A stretch of 19,792 nucleotides of DNA, taken from positions 101,608-121,399 of the forward strand of contig DKAR01000036.1 in assembly GCA_002450895.1 (NCBI GenBank), read 5' to 3'. The number at the start of each line of letters is the position of its first letter. The first letter of the stretch is position 1. Below, piece by piece: positions 1-8,607 of the stretch. The notes under the pieces were generated by a model. The model searched no databases and had not been told where the DNA came from. It was given only the letters and a program-made list of their open reading frames with translations. The translations under genes and the position numbers were made by a program. This stretch comes from Proteobacteria bacterium UBA6921 (GTDB lineage Bacteria; Pseudomonadota; Gammaproteobacteria; SG8-11).

Positions 1-2411
1 TATGGCTGATTGGAAAGAACAGTGACCCCGGCTACATCGCACGCCTTCCCATCTCAACCGCACGCGGCGATACGCCCGTGGGTAGCGTGGCGGACGTCAG
101 CCGTGCACGCAAAAAGGCAACAACGCGGGTGTCTTACAAAGGCAGCCCAGCCGTGCTGCTCGCGGTGAAAAAGAAAGCGCACGTGAACACGCTTGATATG
201 GTCGCACGCATCAACAGCTATATCGCCGACAAGAATGCCGTCATCGGTCAGTTGGGCATACAGGCCGTTCTTATCGATGACCAGACGGCGCCGACGCGTG
301 ATGCGCTGCAGGTGATGGAAACCAATGCACTGTTCGGTTTGGCGCTCGTGATGCTGGTGACATGGATTTTTCTTGGTTTGCACATCGCGGTTTTCATCGG
401 GATTGGAATTCCGTTTACGTTGGCTGGGTTGTTCTGGTTTCTCAACAGTGCCGGCTATACGCTGAACCAGTCAGTTCTGTTGGGCGTCGTCATTGTTCTG
501 GGCATGCTGGTCGACGATGCCGTTGTCGTCGTCGAGGATATTTATTATCGCCTGCAGCGCGGGGTTGCCGGGTTGCCCGCCGCGTTGGCTGCATTGCGAG
601 AAGTGTTTTCTCCGGTGACCGCATCCGTGCTCACCACAGTGGCGGCTTTCCTGCCGTTGATGTTGCTGCCCGGGATCCTCGGCGACTTCATGTTCATTAT
701 TCCCTTTGTTGTCACCACAGCATTGCTGCTCAGTCTTCTCGAAGCGTATTGGATGCTGCCCGTACACGTGATCGCGTCGAAGGTTCGCTTCGACAAACCG
801 TCCCGGATTCACAGTCTCCGTGTCCGGTTTACGCACTGGATTCGGGTCAAGTACGGCACGCTGCTGATTCGTTCCCTGCGCCGACCGAAATCGATGATGG
901 CGGCCCTGTTCGGTTTGCTGGTCGTCGCCGTGAGTCTTGTTGCCACCGGCAAAGTGCGGACCGAATTTTTTGCATTCGACCCGCTGCAGATTTTTTACGT
1001 CAATGTGCGCATGCCGCCGGGAACGCCGCTCGATGAAACGCTGCGGCAGCTTTCGGTCCTCGAGGGGAAAGTGCGCGAGCATATGCGCCCCGGTGAGGCG
1101 CGCGAAATTGCATCGGCGGCGGGACAGATGTTTACCGAAACCGAACCGTTTTTCGGCGATCACTATGGACAGATCACGGTCAGTCTCTATCCGCGCACGC
1201 CGGAGCGGCGTCGTGTGGCTGAAATCGTCGATCAGATGCGCAACGACGTCATCAACACCCCGGGGCCTTCGAATATCGCGTTCATGATCATGAGCGGCGG
1301 GCCACCCGTGATGAAACCGATCAGTGTGAAGGTTCGCGGCGACGATTTTTCGGAAATTCGATCCGCCACCGACGCGCTGTGGAAATACCTGGAAACCGTG
1401 AAGTCGGTTCACGATATCTCTGACGACGACAGTCCCGGAAAAAACGAACTGCGCCTGGCGTTGAATGCGGATGCCATCAAGCGCGCCGGGCTGAATGCGG
1501 CGGATGTGGCGCGCACCGTGCGATTGCTGTTCGACGGGGAAGTGGTTGCCAGCATGCAGGATGAGGGGGAAAAAGTTGAACTCCGGGTTCGTGCGCAACC
1601 GCGCGTGGTGCAAGACACGGAAGAATTGTTGCGGACCCAGATCTCGTTGCCCGGCGGCGGTGCAGTTCCTTTGGGGCAGCTGGTTCACAAAGAGACGGGC
1701 TCCGGAAAAAGCAATATTCGCCACTACAATTTCCGGCGCGCCATTACGCTTGAAGCCAATCTGCATAAAGAGCAAATGGATACCGTGGAGGCGAACAACC
1801 TGATCAAGGCGCACTGGGCGAAGATTCGCGAGCAGTTTCCGAACGTCGATCTCGATTTTTCGGGCGAGCTGGATGACCTTGAAGAAAGCCTTAATGCAAT
1901 CGCCGTGCTGTTCGTATTCGGGATTGGATTGATCTATATGATTCTGGGTGCACAGTTCGGAAGTTATTTTCAGCCGCTGATGATTCTGACAACCGTCCCG
2001 ATGGCCTTCATCGGCGTCGTATTTGGTTTGTTTTTCGGCAACGATCCGCTCAGCCTCTTTACCCTGTACGGTGTTGTGGCCCTGGGGGGGGTTGCGGTGA
2101 ACTCGGCCATTGTCATGATTGATGCGGCCAACACGCGCCTTGCCCAGGGAATGAGTGTCCTGCATTCCATCGTCTACGCTGCGCGGCGGCGCGTGATTCC
2201 GATTCTGATTACGTCGCTGACCACAATCGCGGGACTGTTTTCGCTGGCCACGGGCCTGGGCGGCGAATCGCTGCTGTGGGGGCCGGTCGCCTCTGCGATC
2301 GTCTGGGGGCTGGCCGTGTCTACCGTGCTGACGCTCTTCTTTATCCCGATGTTCTATCGGACTTTCATGCGCCCGCGGCATGCGTTGAAACGGGCTCACC
2401 ACACGGAGTAA
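1..2411 (+). CDS. RND-family efflux transporter, inner-membrane pump subunit (5' partial)
   Basis: The frame is open from the window edge (codons from base 3), so the GTG at 78 is internal and the true start lies upstream; 802 residues are visible of about 1,030 usual for the family. The visible part begins near the end of the first porter loop, runs through transmembrane helices 2-6 including the helix-4 motif GMLVDDAVVVVED (about bases 504-542), the second periplasmic porter domain (about 950-1890), and helices 8-12, ending with FFIPMFYRTF. The adjacent Asp-Asp pair in helix 4 is the proton-relay hallmark of RND pumps. In helix 10 the sequence reads GVAVNSAIVMID, so the lysine of AcrB is replaced by an Asn-containing form common in other HAE1-type pumps. 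The protein should export hydrophobic compounds across the envelope with a periplasmic adaptor, whose gene is not in the window. Substrate cannot be told. Confidence 0.93.
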   Translation, partial: WLIGKNSDPGYIARLPISTARGDTPVGSVADVSRARKKATTRVSYKGSPAVLLAVKKKAHVNTLDMVARINSYIADKNAVIGQLGIQAVLIDDQTAPTRDALQVMETNALFGLALVMLVTWIFLGLHIAVFIGIGIPFTLAGLFWFLNSAGYTLNQSVLLGVVIVLGMLVDDAVVVVEDIYYRLQRGVAGLPAALAALREVFSPVTASVLTTVAAFLPLMLLPGILGDFMFIIPFVVTTALLLSLLEAYWMLPVHVIASKVRFDKPSRIHSLRVRFTHWIRVKYGTLLIRSLRRPKSMMAALFGLLVVAVSLVATGKVRTEFFAFDPLQIFYVNVRMPPGTPLDETLRQLSVLEGKVREHMRPGEAREIASAAGQMFTETEPFFGDHYGQITVSLYPRTPERRRVAEIVDQMRNDVINTPGPSNIAFMIMSGGPPVMKPISVKVRGDDFSEIRSATDALWKYLETVKSVHDISDDDSPGKNELRLALNADAIKRAGLNAADVARTVRLLFDGEVVASMQDEGEKVELRVRAQPRVVQDTEELLRTQISLPGGGAVPLGQLVHKETGSGKSNIRHYNFRRAITLEANLHKEQMDTVEANNLIKAHWAKIREQFPNVDLDFSGELDDLEESLNAIAVLFVFGIGLIYMILGAQFGSYFQPLMILTTVPMAFIGVVFGLFFGNDPLSLFTLYGVVALGGVAVNSAIVMIDAANTRLAQGMSVLHSIVYAARRRVIPILITSLTTIAGLFSLATGLGGESLLWGPVASAIVWGLAVSTVLTLFFIPMFYRTFMRPRHALKRAHHTE

Positions 2412-2539
2412 GGGCAGTCCGGGCACCGCTTGGTACCGAATGCGCGGTTGGTGTAAAGTGGCCGCTTCGTCGCTCACCGCGAACGACGGTCTCAGGCTGG
2501 TAGATCAGTAGTCAGCGCACCCCTTGATAACGATAGCGA

Positions 2540-4564
2540 ATGGATTTCTCGAGCGTACAACCTCTGCTTGACTGGGTTGAGCAGCACCCGCATTGGGCTG
2601 GCGTTCTTACGATGCTGATTGCCTGCGGGGAATCGCTGGCCATGGTCGGAATTATCGTGCCCGGCATTGCGATGCTTTGGGGCGTCGGTGCACTCGTCGG
2701 GCTGGGCAAGCTCGAACTGTTTCCAATTCTTGTTTGGACTGCGATTGGCGCATTTATCGGCGACGTCGCCAGTTACTGGCTGGGTTACCGGTTCAATGAA
2801 CAGCTGCGTACGATCTGGCCGCTCAACAAATATCCCGACCTGATTCCGAAAGGCGAGGCCTTTTTCGTCAAGCACGGCGGAAAGAGTGTCGTGTTGGGCC
2901 GCTTTGGCGGCCCGCTGCGCGCGGTGATACCTGCTGTTGCTGGAATCCTGCGCATGCCGATCGGTCGTTTCATCGCGATTGATATCTTTGCTGCCATCGT
3001 CTGGGCGCCTCCCACCATCCTTCCTGGCGTGGCAATCGGTGCTTCGCTTGGTATCGCTTCAGAAATCGCCTCGCGACTGATTGTCGTTGTTCTTGCGGTT
3101 ATCGTCGGGGTGGGTTTGCTGTTTTGGCTCGTGCGTCGAATTTTCAATTTTCTGCAGCCGCGCGCAGATGCGCTTCTTGAGAAGGCCGTGGTCTGGAGCA
3201 AGTCGCATCGCTATCTGGGTATCGCGATCGCGGCGGTTGTCGATCCGGAGCGGCCCGAGTCGCGTGGATTGATATTCCTCGGTGGTGCGCTGTTGCTGAT
3301 GGTGTGGGCATTTCTTCAGATTCTCGGCTCCCTTTCCGTTGCCGGGCCGCTGCTGCACGTTGATGGGACGGTCGCCAGCGTCGTCCACGATTTTCGAACG
3401 CCATGGACCGACTCGATGATGATCGGGTTCGCGGCGCTCAGCGAGCCTGCCGTCATTATGGTATTCGCGGGCGTCATCGCCGGATGGTTGCTTGTCGGGC
3501 GCTACTATCTTGCAGCGGCGCACTGGGTCGCGGCGATCGCCTATGGCGTACTGATGCCGATTGCCCTGCATGTGGTCCTCGCACTCCCCAGTTTCGAGTT
3601 CGACAGTGAGCGCATCGTTGCCGAGGCGTTTCCCAGCATGAACATGACACTGACGACTGTCGTGCTGGGTTTCTTTGCCGTGATGTTATCGAGGGAAGTT
3701 CCGGCGTCGCTACGCTGGATCCCGTACGGCGCGACGCTAATTATGTTGACGCTTGTCGCGCTGGCTTTGATCTATCTCGAGCAACAAACCGTATCGAATG
3801 CGACGGGCGGTTTTGTTCTTGGTTTGGCATGGGTCTTCCTGCTGGGTATTGCTTATCGCCGCCACGCGGAACGCAATGTGGCGGCGCGGGCAATGGCGGC
3901 GTTGTCACTGAGTGTGCTCGCGCTATCCATGGCGTGGCGGACAACGCATATTGAGCAGTCACAATTCGAGACGGCCGTACAGGAGCGCCCAGCGGTTGCC
4001 GTTTATACCGCGGACTGGTTGTCGAGCAAATGGCAAGACCTCGCGGCATTTCGCTCGGACTGGGAAGGCGTTGCGACGCAGCCGTTCACGTTTCAATGGG
4101 CGGGAGATCTTGATGCCTTGAAGGAAAAACTGGCGGCGAGCGGATGGCATGATCCGGTGCCGCTGACGGTCTGGAACGTGGCCCAATGGCTCGCGCCGAA
4201 TCCGGAGTTCGAGAGTCTTCCTGTCCTCCCGCAAATTCACGACGGAAAATATGCGGCTCTTGTCCTGACCAAACACACGGATACACCGAGTCGGCAGCTC
4301 GTGCTGCGCCTCTGGCATTCACGTTTCAAGCTGCAGGAAAACGGCACACCGATTTGGGTGGGCGGCGTTGTGTATCTCGACATGATCCGGCGCTTTGACA
4401 TGTTTGTGTACCCACGAACGCTGGGCCGGTACATTGGCCCCCTTGATACGCTTGCGCTGGACTTGGGTGAAAAAGCGTTTCGCCGCGTTCATCGTCCTGA
4501 GGTTGGCGACAAATACGGGGTGGCGTGGAATGGAGATGTGTTGTTGGCGACCCAATCGCCGTAG
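2540..4564 (+). CDS. DedA domain / degenerate PAP2-like / LssY C-terminal domain membrane protein
   Basis: This 674-residue polytopic protein has three parts. Residues about 15-170 are a DedA (SNARE-associated, VTT) domain with E31, D75 and the GRFGGPLRAVIP motif (R121, R127). Residues about 245-440 align by pattern with a PAP2 acid phosphatase core, but the expected PSGH is PSMN (365-368) and the expected SR/H...D segment reads YLEQQTVSNATGG (412-424), so the catalytic His residues are gone. Residues about 475-660 resemble the LssY C-terminal domain, with WVGGVVYLD near 625. DedA proteins are linked to lipid scrambling or undecaprenyl phosphate recycling; intact DedA-PAP2 fusions are thought to dephosphorylate and flip lipid carriers. 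This copy may keep only transport. The ATG at 2540 has no strong Shine-Dalgarno sequence. It follows the RND gene by 128 bases, so co-transcription is uncertain. Confidence 0.88.
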   Translation: MDFSSVQPLLDWVEQHPHWAGVLTMLIACGESLAMVGIIVPGIAMLWGVGALVGLGKLELFPILVWTAIGAFIGDVASYWLGYRFNEQLRTIWPLNKYPDLIPKGEAFFVKHGGKSVVLGRFGGPLRAVIPAVAGILRMPIGRFIAIDIFAAIVWAPPTILPGVAIGASLGIASEIASRLIVVVLAVIVGVGLLFWLVRRIFNFLQPRADALLEKAVVWSKSHRYLGIAIAAVVDPERPESRGLIFLGGALLLMVWAFLQILGSLSVAGPLLHVDGTVASVVHDFRTPWTDSMMIGFAALSEPAVIMVFAGVIAGWLLVGRYYLAAAHWVAAIAYGVLMPIALHVVLALPSFEFDSERIVAEAFPSMNMTLTTVVLGFFAVMLSREVPASLRWIPYGATLIMLTLVALALIYLEQQTVSNATGGFVLGLAWVFLLGIAYRRHAERNVAARAMAALSLSVLALSMAWRTTHIEQSQFETAVQERPAVAVYTADWLSSKWQDLAAFRSDWEGVATQPFTFQWAGDLDALKEKLAASGWHDPVPLTVWNVAQWLAPNPEFESLPVLPQIHDGKYAALVLTKHTDTPSRQLVLRLWHSRFKLQENGTPIWVGGVVYLDMIRRFDMFVYPRTLGRYIGPLDTLALDLGEKAFRRVHRPEVGDKYGVAWNGDVLLATQSP

Positions 4565-4595
4565 CGCAATTTCCCGGCAGGGTTTTCCGGCGCCG

Positions 4596-5180
4596 CTATT
4601 TCACTTCGAACGTTCGCAAAATCTCGTCTAGCCGTTCAAGCCGCTGAATCGGATCTTCCATTTGAAGGAAGTATTGTTTTTGCGGCAATCCAATGGGCAA
4701 TAGTTCCGTGAGCCGGGCACCGACCCAGCTGGCATCTTCGTAGCCCGGTTTGAGCTTGACGTAGGGTTGTCCAAGCTGGTCAATAATGCTTTGCAACATA
4801 TCGGCCAGATTCTTGAAGTTCGATGGCAACGGCTGGCCCTTCTCCGTGGGAAGACTTTCGATCTGCACCATCGTCAGCTGGTTAGGTTGCACTTCGCGGT
4901 GCTTGATTTGAAAACGCTCCAGGCCGCGCACTGTAATTCCGAGCAGCCCATCGTTGCGGGTATGGAAATAATCAATCGTCACCAGCGTACCGATATCGTA
5001 GGTGAGCGCGGCTTCCCCGACTTCATTGCCTTCAACGATCAAGGCAATTCCAAATGGTTCCTCCTTGCGCATGCAGGAGCTGATCATGTCGAGGTAGCGC
5101 GGCTCGAAAATTCGTAACGGCAGGACGCCACCCGGAAACAAAACGGAATTCAGCGGAAACAGAGGGATGTGTCGTGGCAT
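4596..5180 (-). CDS. LON substrate-binding-domain protein (stand-alone)
   Basis: The 194-residue protein starts IPLFPLNSVLFPGGVLPLRI (residues 5-24), followed by FEPRY, the signature opening of the Lon protease N-terminal substrate-binding domain. No AAA+ ATPase or Ser-Lys protease domain follows, so this is the stand-alone form common in proteobacteria. No catalytic activity is expected; a role in binding unfolded proteins or acting as an adaptor is inferred from the domain only. It is cytoplasmic, with no signal peptide or membrane helix. It lies 48 bases downstream of mpl on the same strand and is probably the last gene of that operon. A GGGGCG stretch lies close before the ATG. It ends tail to tail with the DedA gene with 31 bases between the stops and no clear hairpin terminator. 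Confidence 0.9.
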   Translation of the reverse strand: MPRHIPLFPLNSVLFPGGVLPLRIFEPRYLDMISSCMRKEEPFGIALIVEGNEVGEAALTYDIGTLVTIDYFHTRNDGLLGITVRGLERFQIKHREVQPNQLTMVQIESLPTEKGQPLPSNFKNLADMLQSIIDQLGQPYVKLKPGYEDASWVGARLTELLPIGLPQKQYFLQMEDPIQRLERLDEILRTFEVK

Positions 5181-5228
5181 TGTGGCGCCCCGTTACGGTC
5201 GGAACTCGCCGGAATTGGTGCCGGCGCG

Positions 5229-6593
5229 TTACTTCTGCGCCATTGCCTGCAGAAGCTTGTCGTGAATACCGCCAAAAGCGCCGTTGCTCATGATCAACAC
5301 ATGGTCACCGGACTGGGCCTCGGCGGTTACATAATTAATGATAGCCCCGATATCGGAAAACACATGTCCCTTTTTCCCGAGCGCACCAGCAACGGAGGCC
5401 ACATCCCACCCAATGTCTTTTGGGGCGTAAAAAACGATTTGATCAGCAGCGTTGAGTGAAGGCGCAAGCATGTCCTTGTGGACACCCATTCGCATTGTAT
5501 TCGAGCGAGGCTCCAGTACTGCGATGATGCGTGCTTTCCCAACTGAGCGTCGCAGGCCACCGAGTGTCAGTTCTATTGCGGTGGGATGATGTGCAAAGTC
5601 GTCGTATACCGTGACACCGTTGACCACGCCACGAACTTCCATGCGCCGTTTTACATTTTTGAATTCCGTAAGTGCTGCAACGGAGGTTTCCACCGGAACT
5701 CCCGCGTGCTGTGCCGCGGCAATGGATGCGAGGGCGTTGTGAACGTTATGGTCTCCGATCAAGGGCCATTTGACGGTGCCGAGGACTTTGCCTGATTTCT
5801 GGACGTCAAATTCCGAACCATCCGCGTTCTTTTTGTTGGCGCTCCATGCGCCACCGTTTCCGATGGTTTCAACGGGGGTCCAGCAACCCATCTTGAGCGT
5901 CTGGTCCGACGCCGTCTCACCGTGCGGAGCGAGGATCAATCCGCGGCTCGGTACGGTGCGAACGAGGTGGTGGAATTGGCGCTGAATTGCCGCGAGATCG
6001 GAAAAAATATCGGCGTGATCGAATTCGATGTTGTTGATGATCAGGGTGCGCGGACGGTAATGCACGAATTTCGATCGTTTGTCGAAAAACGCGGTGTCAT
6101 ATTCGTCGGCTTCGACGACGAAAAAGGGCGCATTTCCGAGCCGCGCCGAGAGACCAAAATTTTGCGGTACGCCACCGACGAGGAATCCGGGGCTCAAGCC
6201 CGCATATTCCAAAATCCAGGACAGCATGCTGCTGGTTGTCGTCTTGCCGTGCGTTCCGGCAACGGCGAGTACCCACCGATCCTGGATGATGCGATCCGCG
6301 AGAAATTGCGGCCCGGAGATATACGGAATGCCTTCGTTCAGTACGTATTCAATGGCCGGATTGCCGCGCGACATGGCATTGCCAATGACGACGAGGTCGG
6401 GACGTGGATTCAGGTGTTTGGGGTCATAACCATCGCACAGCGAAATGCCTTGCTCGCGCAGCTGCGTGCTCATCGGTGGGTAGACGTTGGCGTCCGATCC
6501 GCTCACATTGAAGCCGAGCTGCCGGGCGAGGAGGGCGATTCCGCCCATGAAGGTGCCGCAGATGCCAAGAATGTGAATATTCTGTGCTTTCAT
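5229..6593 (-). CDS. mpl: UDP-N-acetylmuramate:L-alanyl-gamma-D-glutamyl-meso-diaminopimelate ligase
   Basis: Mpl joins UDP-MurNAc to the tripeptide L-Ala-D-Glu-mDAP recovered from old cell wall, using ATP, so that peptidoglycan fragments re-enter synthesis in the cytoplasm. At 454 residues it has the usual length. The N-terminal Rossmann part carries HILGICGTFMGGIA (7-20), matching the Mpl form of the MurC glycine motif. The ATP-binding loop is GTHGKTTT (113-120), followed by EADEYD (161-166), NNIEFDHADIF (187-197), GDHNVHN (280-286) and DDFAHHPT (331-338), all standard Mur-ligase signatures. The IEFDHADIF form and the GTFMG start favour Mpl over MurC. Its ATG overlaps the TGA of the upstream membrane-protein gene (ATGA), which implies translational coupling. 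It presupposes a meso-DAP cell wall and an AmpG/MpaA-type recycling route elsewhere in the genome. Confidence 0.95.
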   Translation of the reverse strand: MKAQNIHILGICGTFMGGIALLARQLGFNVSGSDANVYPPMSTQLREQGISLCDGYDPKHLNPRPDLVVIGNAMSRGNPAIEYVLNEGIPYISGPQFLADRIIQDRWVLAVAGTHGKTTTSSMLSWILEYAGLSPGFLVGGVPQNFGLSARLGNAPFFVVEADEYDTAFFDKRSKFVHYRPRTLIINNIEFDHADIFSDLAAIQRQFHHLVRTVPSRGLILAPHGETASDQTLKMGCWTPVETIGNGGAWSANKKNADGSEFDVQKSGKVLGTVKWPLIGDHNVHNALASIAAAQHAGVPVETSVAALTEFKNVKRRMEVRGVVNGVTVYDDFAHHPTAIELTLGGLRRSVGKARIIAVLEPRSNTMRMGVHKDMLAPSLNAADQIVFYAPKDIGWDVASVAGALGKKGHVFSDIGAIINYVTAEAQSGDHVLIMSNGAFGGIHDKLLQAMAQK

Positions 6594-7117
6594 GCCTGTG
6601 CCGCCACAAACAAAGCGCTACCGACGCGCATCGAAGTGTAGATGTATAGCACAGCGATTCCGAGGGCGTAAAAAAACTTCAGGCCGAATGCATGGCGCAA
6701 GATGTGGCCGATGATCGCGATAGCCCACAGGATCATGGCGAGATAAAACAGCGTTCCCAATTGGGTGAATGTTGTCGCTTGATCGGCGCCGGCATCGTCG
6801 GAAATCATGCTCACCACAGGGAGCGACGCCAATTGCCACAGCGCGCCACTGCCCGCCAGCGCGGTGACGAGTTTTGTCGAACGGTTGCGCAGATCGAGTA
6901 CCCAGAGCCCCCCTTGCGCCAGCGCAAAGAGCATTCCGGTGTCGACCAGCGCCGCGACGATGGCGAAGCCGGTGGTTACGCTCATCAACCCGATCAGAAA
7001 GCTCAGGGAGGCGTAGGCCGCCAGGCACAGGATTTCGAGAATTCGCGAATGGGGCAGGTCCTGAGGCGCGGTACGCAGCAGGCACAGCCCGATGAACATC
7101 TGAACCAAATTAGCCAT
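6590..7117 (-). CDS. Five-helix inner-membrane protein of unknown function, coupled to mpl
   Basis: The 175-residue product begins MANLVQMFIGLCLLRTAPQD and has about five hydrophobic segments: around LCLAAYASLSFLIG, FAIVAALVDTGMLFALAQ, LAGSGALWQLASLPVV, YLAMILWAIAIIGHIL and FYALGIAVLYIYT. I recognise no catalytic motif; the layout resembles small Yip1-like or DUF membrane proteins, but I cannot name the family. The frame stays open back to base 7348, but that would overlap the RNase D start and yields a hydrophilic, unlikely N-terminus, so the ATG at 7117 is preferred. Its stop overlaps the mpl start by four bases, so the two proteins are probably made together; a link to cell-wall recycling is inference from that coupling only. 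Confidence 0.78.
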   Translation of the reverse strand: MANLVQMFIGLCLLRTAPQDLPHSRILEILCLAAYASLSFLIGLMSVTTGFAIVAALVDTGMLFALAQGGLWVLDLRNRSTKLVTALAGSGALWQLASLPVVSMISDDAGADQATTFTQLGTLFYLAMILWAIAIIGHILRHAFGLKFFYALGIAVLYIYTSMRVGSALFVAAQA

Positions 7118-7159
7118 CGGTGCGTCGCGTCCGAAGAGAAGGCCCTGAGGTGTCGGCGA

Positions 7160-7188
7160 AGTATAAGGTCGAACTGCGCGAATGTCGC
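7160..7188 (-). promoter_or_regulatory. Possible sigma-70 promoter for the membrane protein-mpl-LON operon
   Basis: On the minus strand GCGACA (7188-7183) and TATACT (7165-7160) are 17 bases apart, matching the -35 consensus at four of six and the -10 consensus at five of six positions. Transcription would begin about 35 bases before the ATG at 7117. The call rests only on the motif match. Confidence 0.35.
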
Positions 7189-7202
7189 GCTCCGGCCAGA
7201 GG

Positions 7203-7230
7203 TTTCCGAACCGTCCCATTGGGGTATGAT
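7203..7230 (+). promoter_or_regulatory. Possible sigma-70 promoter for rnd
   Basis: TATGAT (7225-7230) matches the -10 consensus at five of six positions and sits 32 bases before the rnd ATG. The best -35 at a plausible distance is a poor TTTCCG at 7203-7208. Being in the 145-base gap between divergent genes supports a promoter here, but the exact boxes are uncertain. Confidence 0.3.
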
Positions 7231-7262
7231 GGGAGGTCTGGCGAAACGGAATTCCGACCGCG

Positions 7263-8414
7263 ATGAAGGAACTATACGTCGATACCCCCAAGCGTCTGGA
7301 AGACCTCTGCGAACGATTGCGCGGAGCCGCTTCGCTTGCGCTCGACACCGAGTTTTTGCGCGAGCGGACTTTTTACGCCAAGTTGTGCCTGCTTCAGATC
7401 GCCACCGAAGAGCTGGTGGCCTGCGTTGACCCGCTTGCCCTCCCGAATCTGAATCCGCTGTTGGAGATTATTTACGATCCGGGCGTGGTCAAAGTCATGC
7501 ACGCCTCGCGACAGGATCTGGAAATATTTTTCGATCTGAAGGGCGAATTGCCGATGCCTGTTTACGACACACAGATCGCCGCCACCTTGCTGGGTTTTGG
7601 CGATCAGGTGAGCTATCAGACGCTGGTGCGAGACACGCTCGGAGTTGAACTGGAAAAGGGTCATACGCGCACGAATTGGGAACAACGCCCGCTGGATTCC
7701 GGACAGATCAGCTACGCGCAGGATGACGTTCGTTACCTGCATGAAATCTGGCATCGACAGCGAAGACAGTTGCAGGATAAAGGTCGAATCGACTGGCTCG
7801 ATGATGACTTCGCCGACCTGACGGACGTTCGAAATTACGACCGGATGGCCGAAGAGGCATGGCGACGTATTCGCGGAATCCGCGTTTTAAAGGGGATCCA
7901 GCTCGCCGCGTTGATGGAACTCGCGACCTGGCGCGAACACCGTGCCCGCGAATTCGATCGTCCGCGCAAATGGGTCCTTCGCGACGACGTGCTGATAGAT
8001 CTGGCGCGGCACCTGCCCGGAAATTTAGAAGAGCTGGCCAAGATTCGAGGACTGGATACGCGCACTCGCCAGCGACTGGGGAGCGACATTCTTCGCGCCC
8101 TGGAGCGTGCGCGCAAGATGGACCCCGCGGCTTGGCCTTCGCTGGGTTTTCGTTTTACTCCTACCGCTGCAGAAGAAGCATTGATCGACGCGATGATGGC
8201 CGTGGTGAGGCAATGCGGAATCAGCAACGGAATCAGCCCCGCGGCACTTTCATCGCGACGTGACCTCGAACAGCTGATCTCCGGAAAAGGCGACCAGCCC
8301 GTACTGCACGGTTGGCGGGGGCGCATGGTTGGCCAGCATCTTGTCAATTTTCTCGACGGCCGGTTGGAGTTGAAAGTGCGTAACCGCATTTTGGAACTGC
8401 AGTCGACCGAGTAA
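7263..8414 (+). CDS. rnd: Ribonuclease D
   Basis: RNase D is a cytoplasmic 3'-to-5' exoribonuclease that trims tRNA precursors and other structured RNAs. The 383-residue product (E. coli form about 375) has a DEDDy nuclease domain in residues 1-170: ALDTEF gives D28 and E30, HASRQDLEIFF gives D85, and YAQDDVRYL gives Y151 and D155. These positions are those of the E. coli enzyme. An HRDC RNA-binding domain follows at about 210-290 (ALMELATWREHRAREFDRPR, then LARHLPGNLEELAKIRGL), with a second HRDC-like region to the end. The ATG at 7263 fits the family start; the Shine-Dalgarno sequence is weak. It is divergent from the mpl operon. Confidence 0.96.
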   Translation: MKELYVDTPKRLEDLCERLRGAASLALDTEFLRERTFYAKLCLLQIATEELVACVDPLALPNLNPLLEIIYDPGVVKVMHASRQDLEIFFDLKGELPMPVYDTQIAATLLGFGDQVSYQTLVRDTLGVELEKGHTRTNWEQRPLDSGQISYAQDDVRYLHEIWHRQRRQLQDKGRIDWLDDDFADLTDVRNYDRMAEEAWRRIRGIRVLKGIQLAALMELATWREHRAREFDRPRKWVLRDDVLIDLARHLPGNLEELAKIRGLDTRTRQRLGSDILRALERARKMDPAAWPSLGFRFTPTAAEEALIDAMMAVVRQCGISNGISPAALSSRRDLEQLISGKGDQPVLHGWRGRMVGQHLVNFLDGRLELKVRNRILELQSTE

Positions 8415-8607
8415 ATCCGTTACTTGGTCCTGTTACATGCGGGTCCGCAGTTCGCGTTGTCCGATGCGATTTTCGCGCACTATCCGCCATTCAAGCGCAG
8501 GAAATTGATTCCGCTAACGCCTATATCACGGCGCGCCAAGTCCAACTCCATGGTACTTTTATCGGGTCGTTCTGGCGGCGGAACGCGGTCGATCACGCGG
8601 GCGGAAT

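Noticed and set aside
471..2477. A 668-codon open frame on the minus strand opposite the RND gene
   Set aside because: The product is rich in His, Arg and Gln with no membrane helix or domain, while the plus-strand frame is a clear RND pump. It is an antisense shadow of GC-rich codon use.
5922..6641. A 239-codon plus-strand frame opposite mpl
   Set aside because: It lies fully over an unmistakable Mur-ligase and shows no motif of its own.
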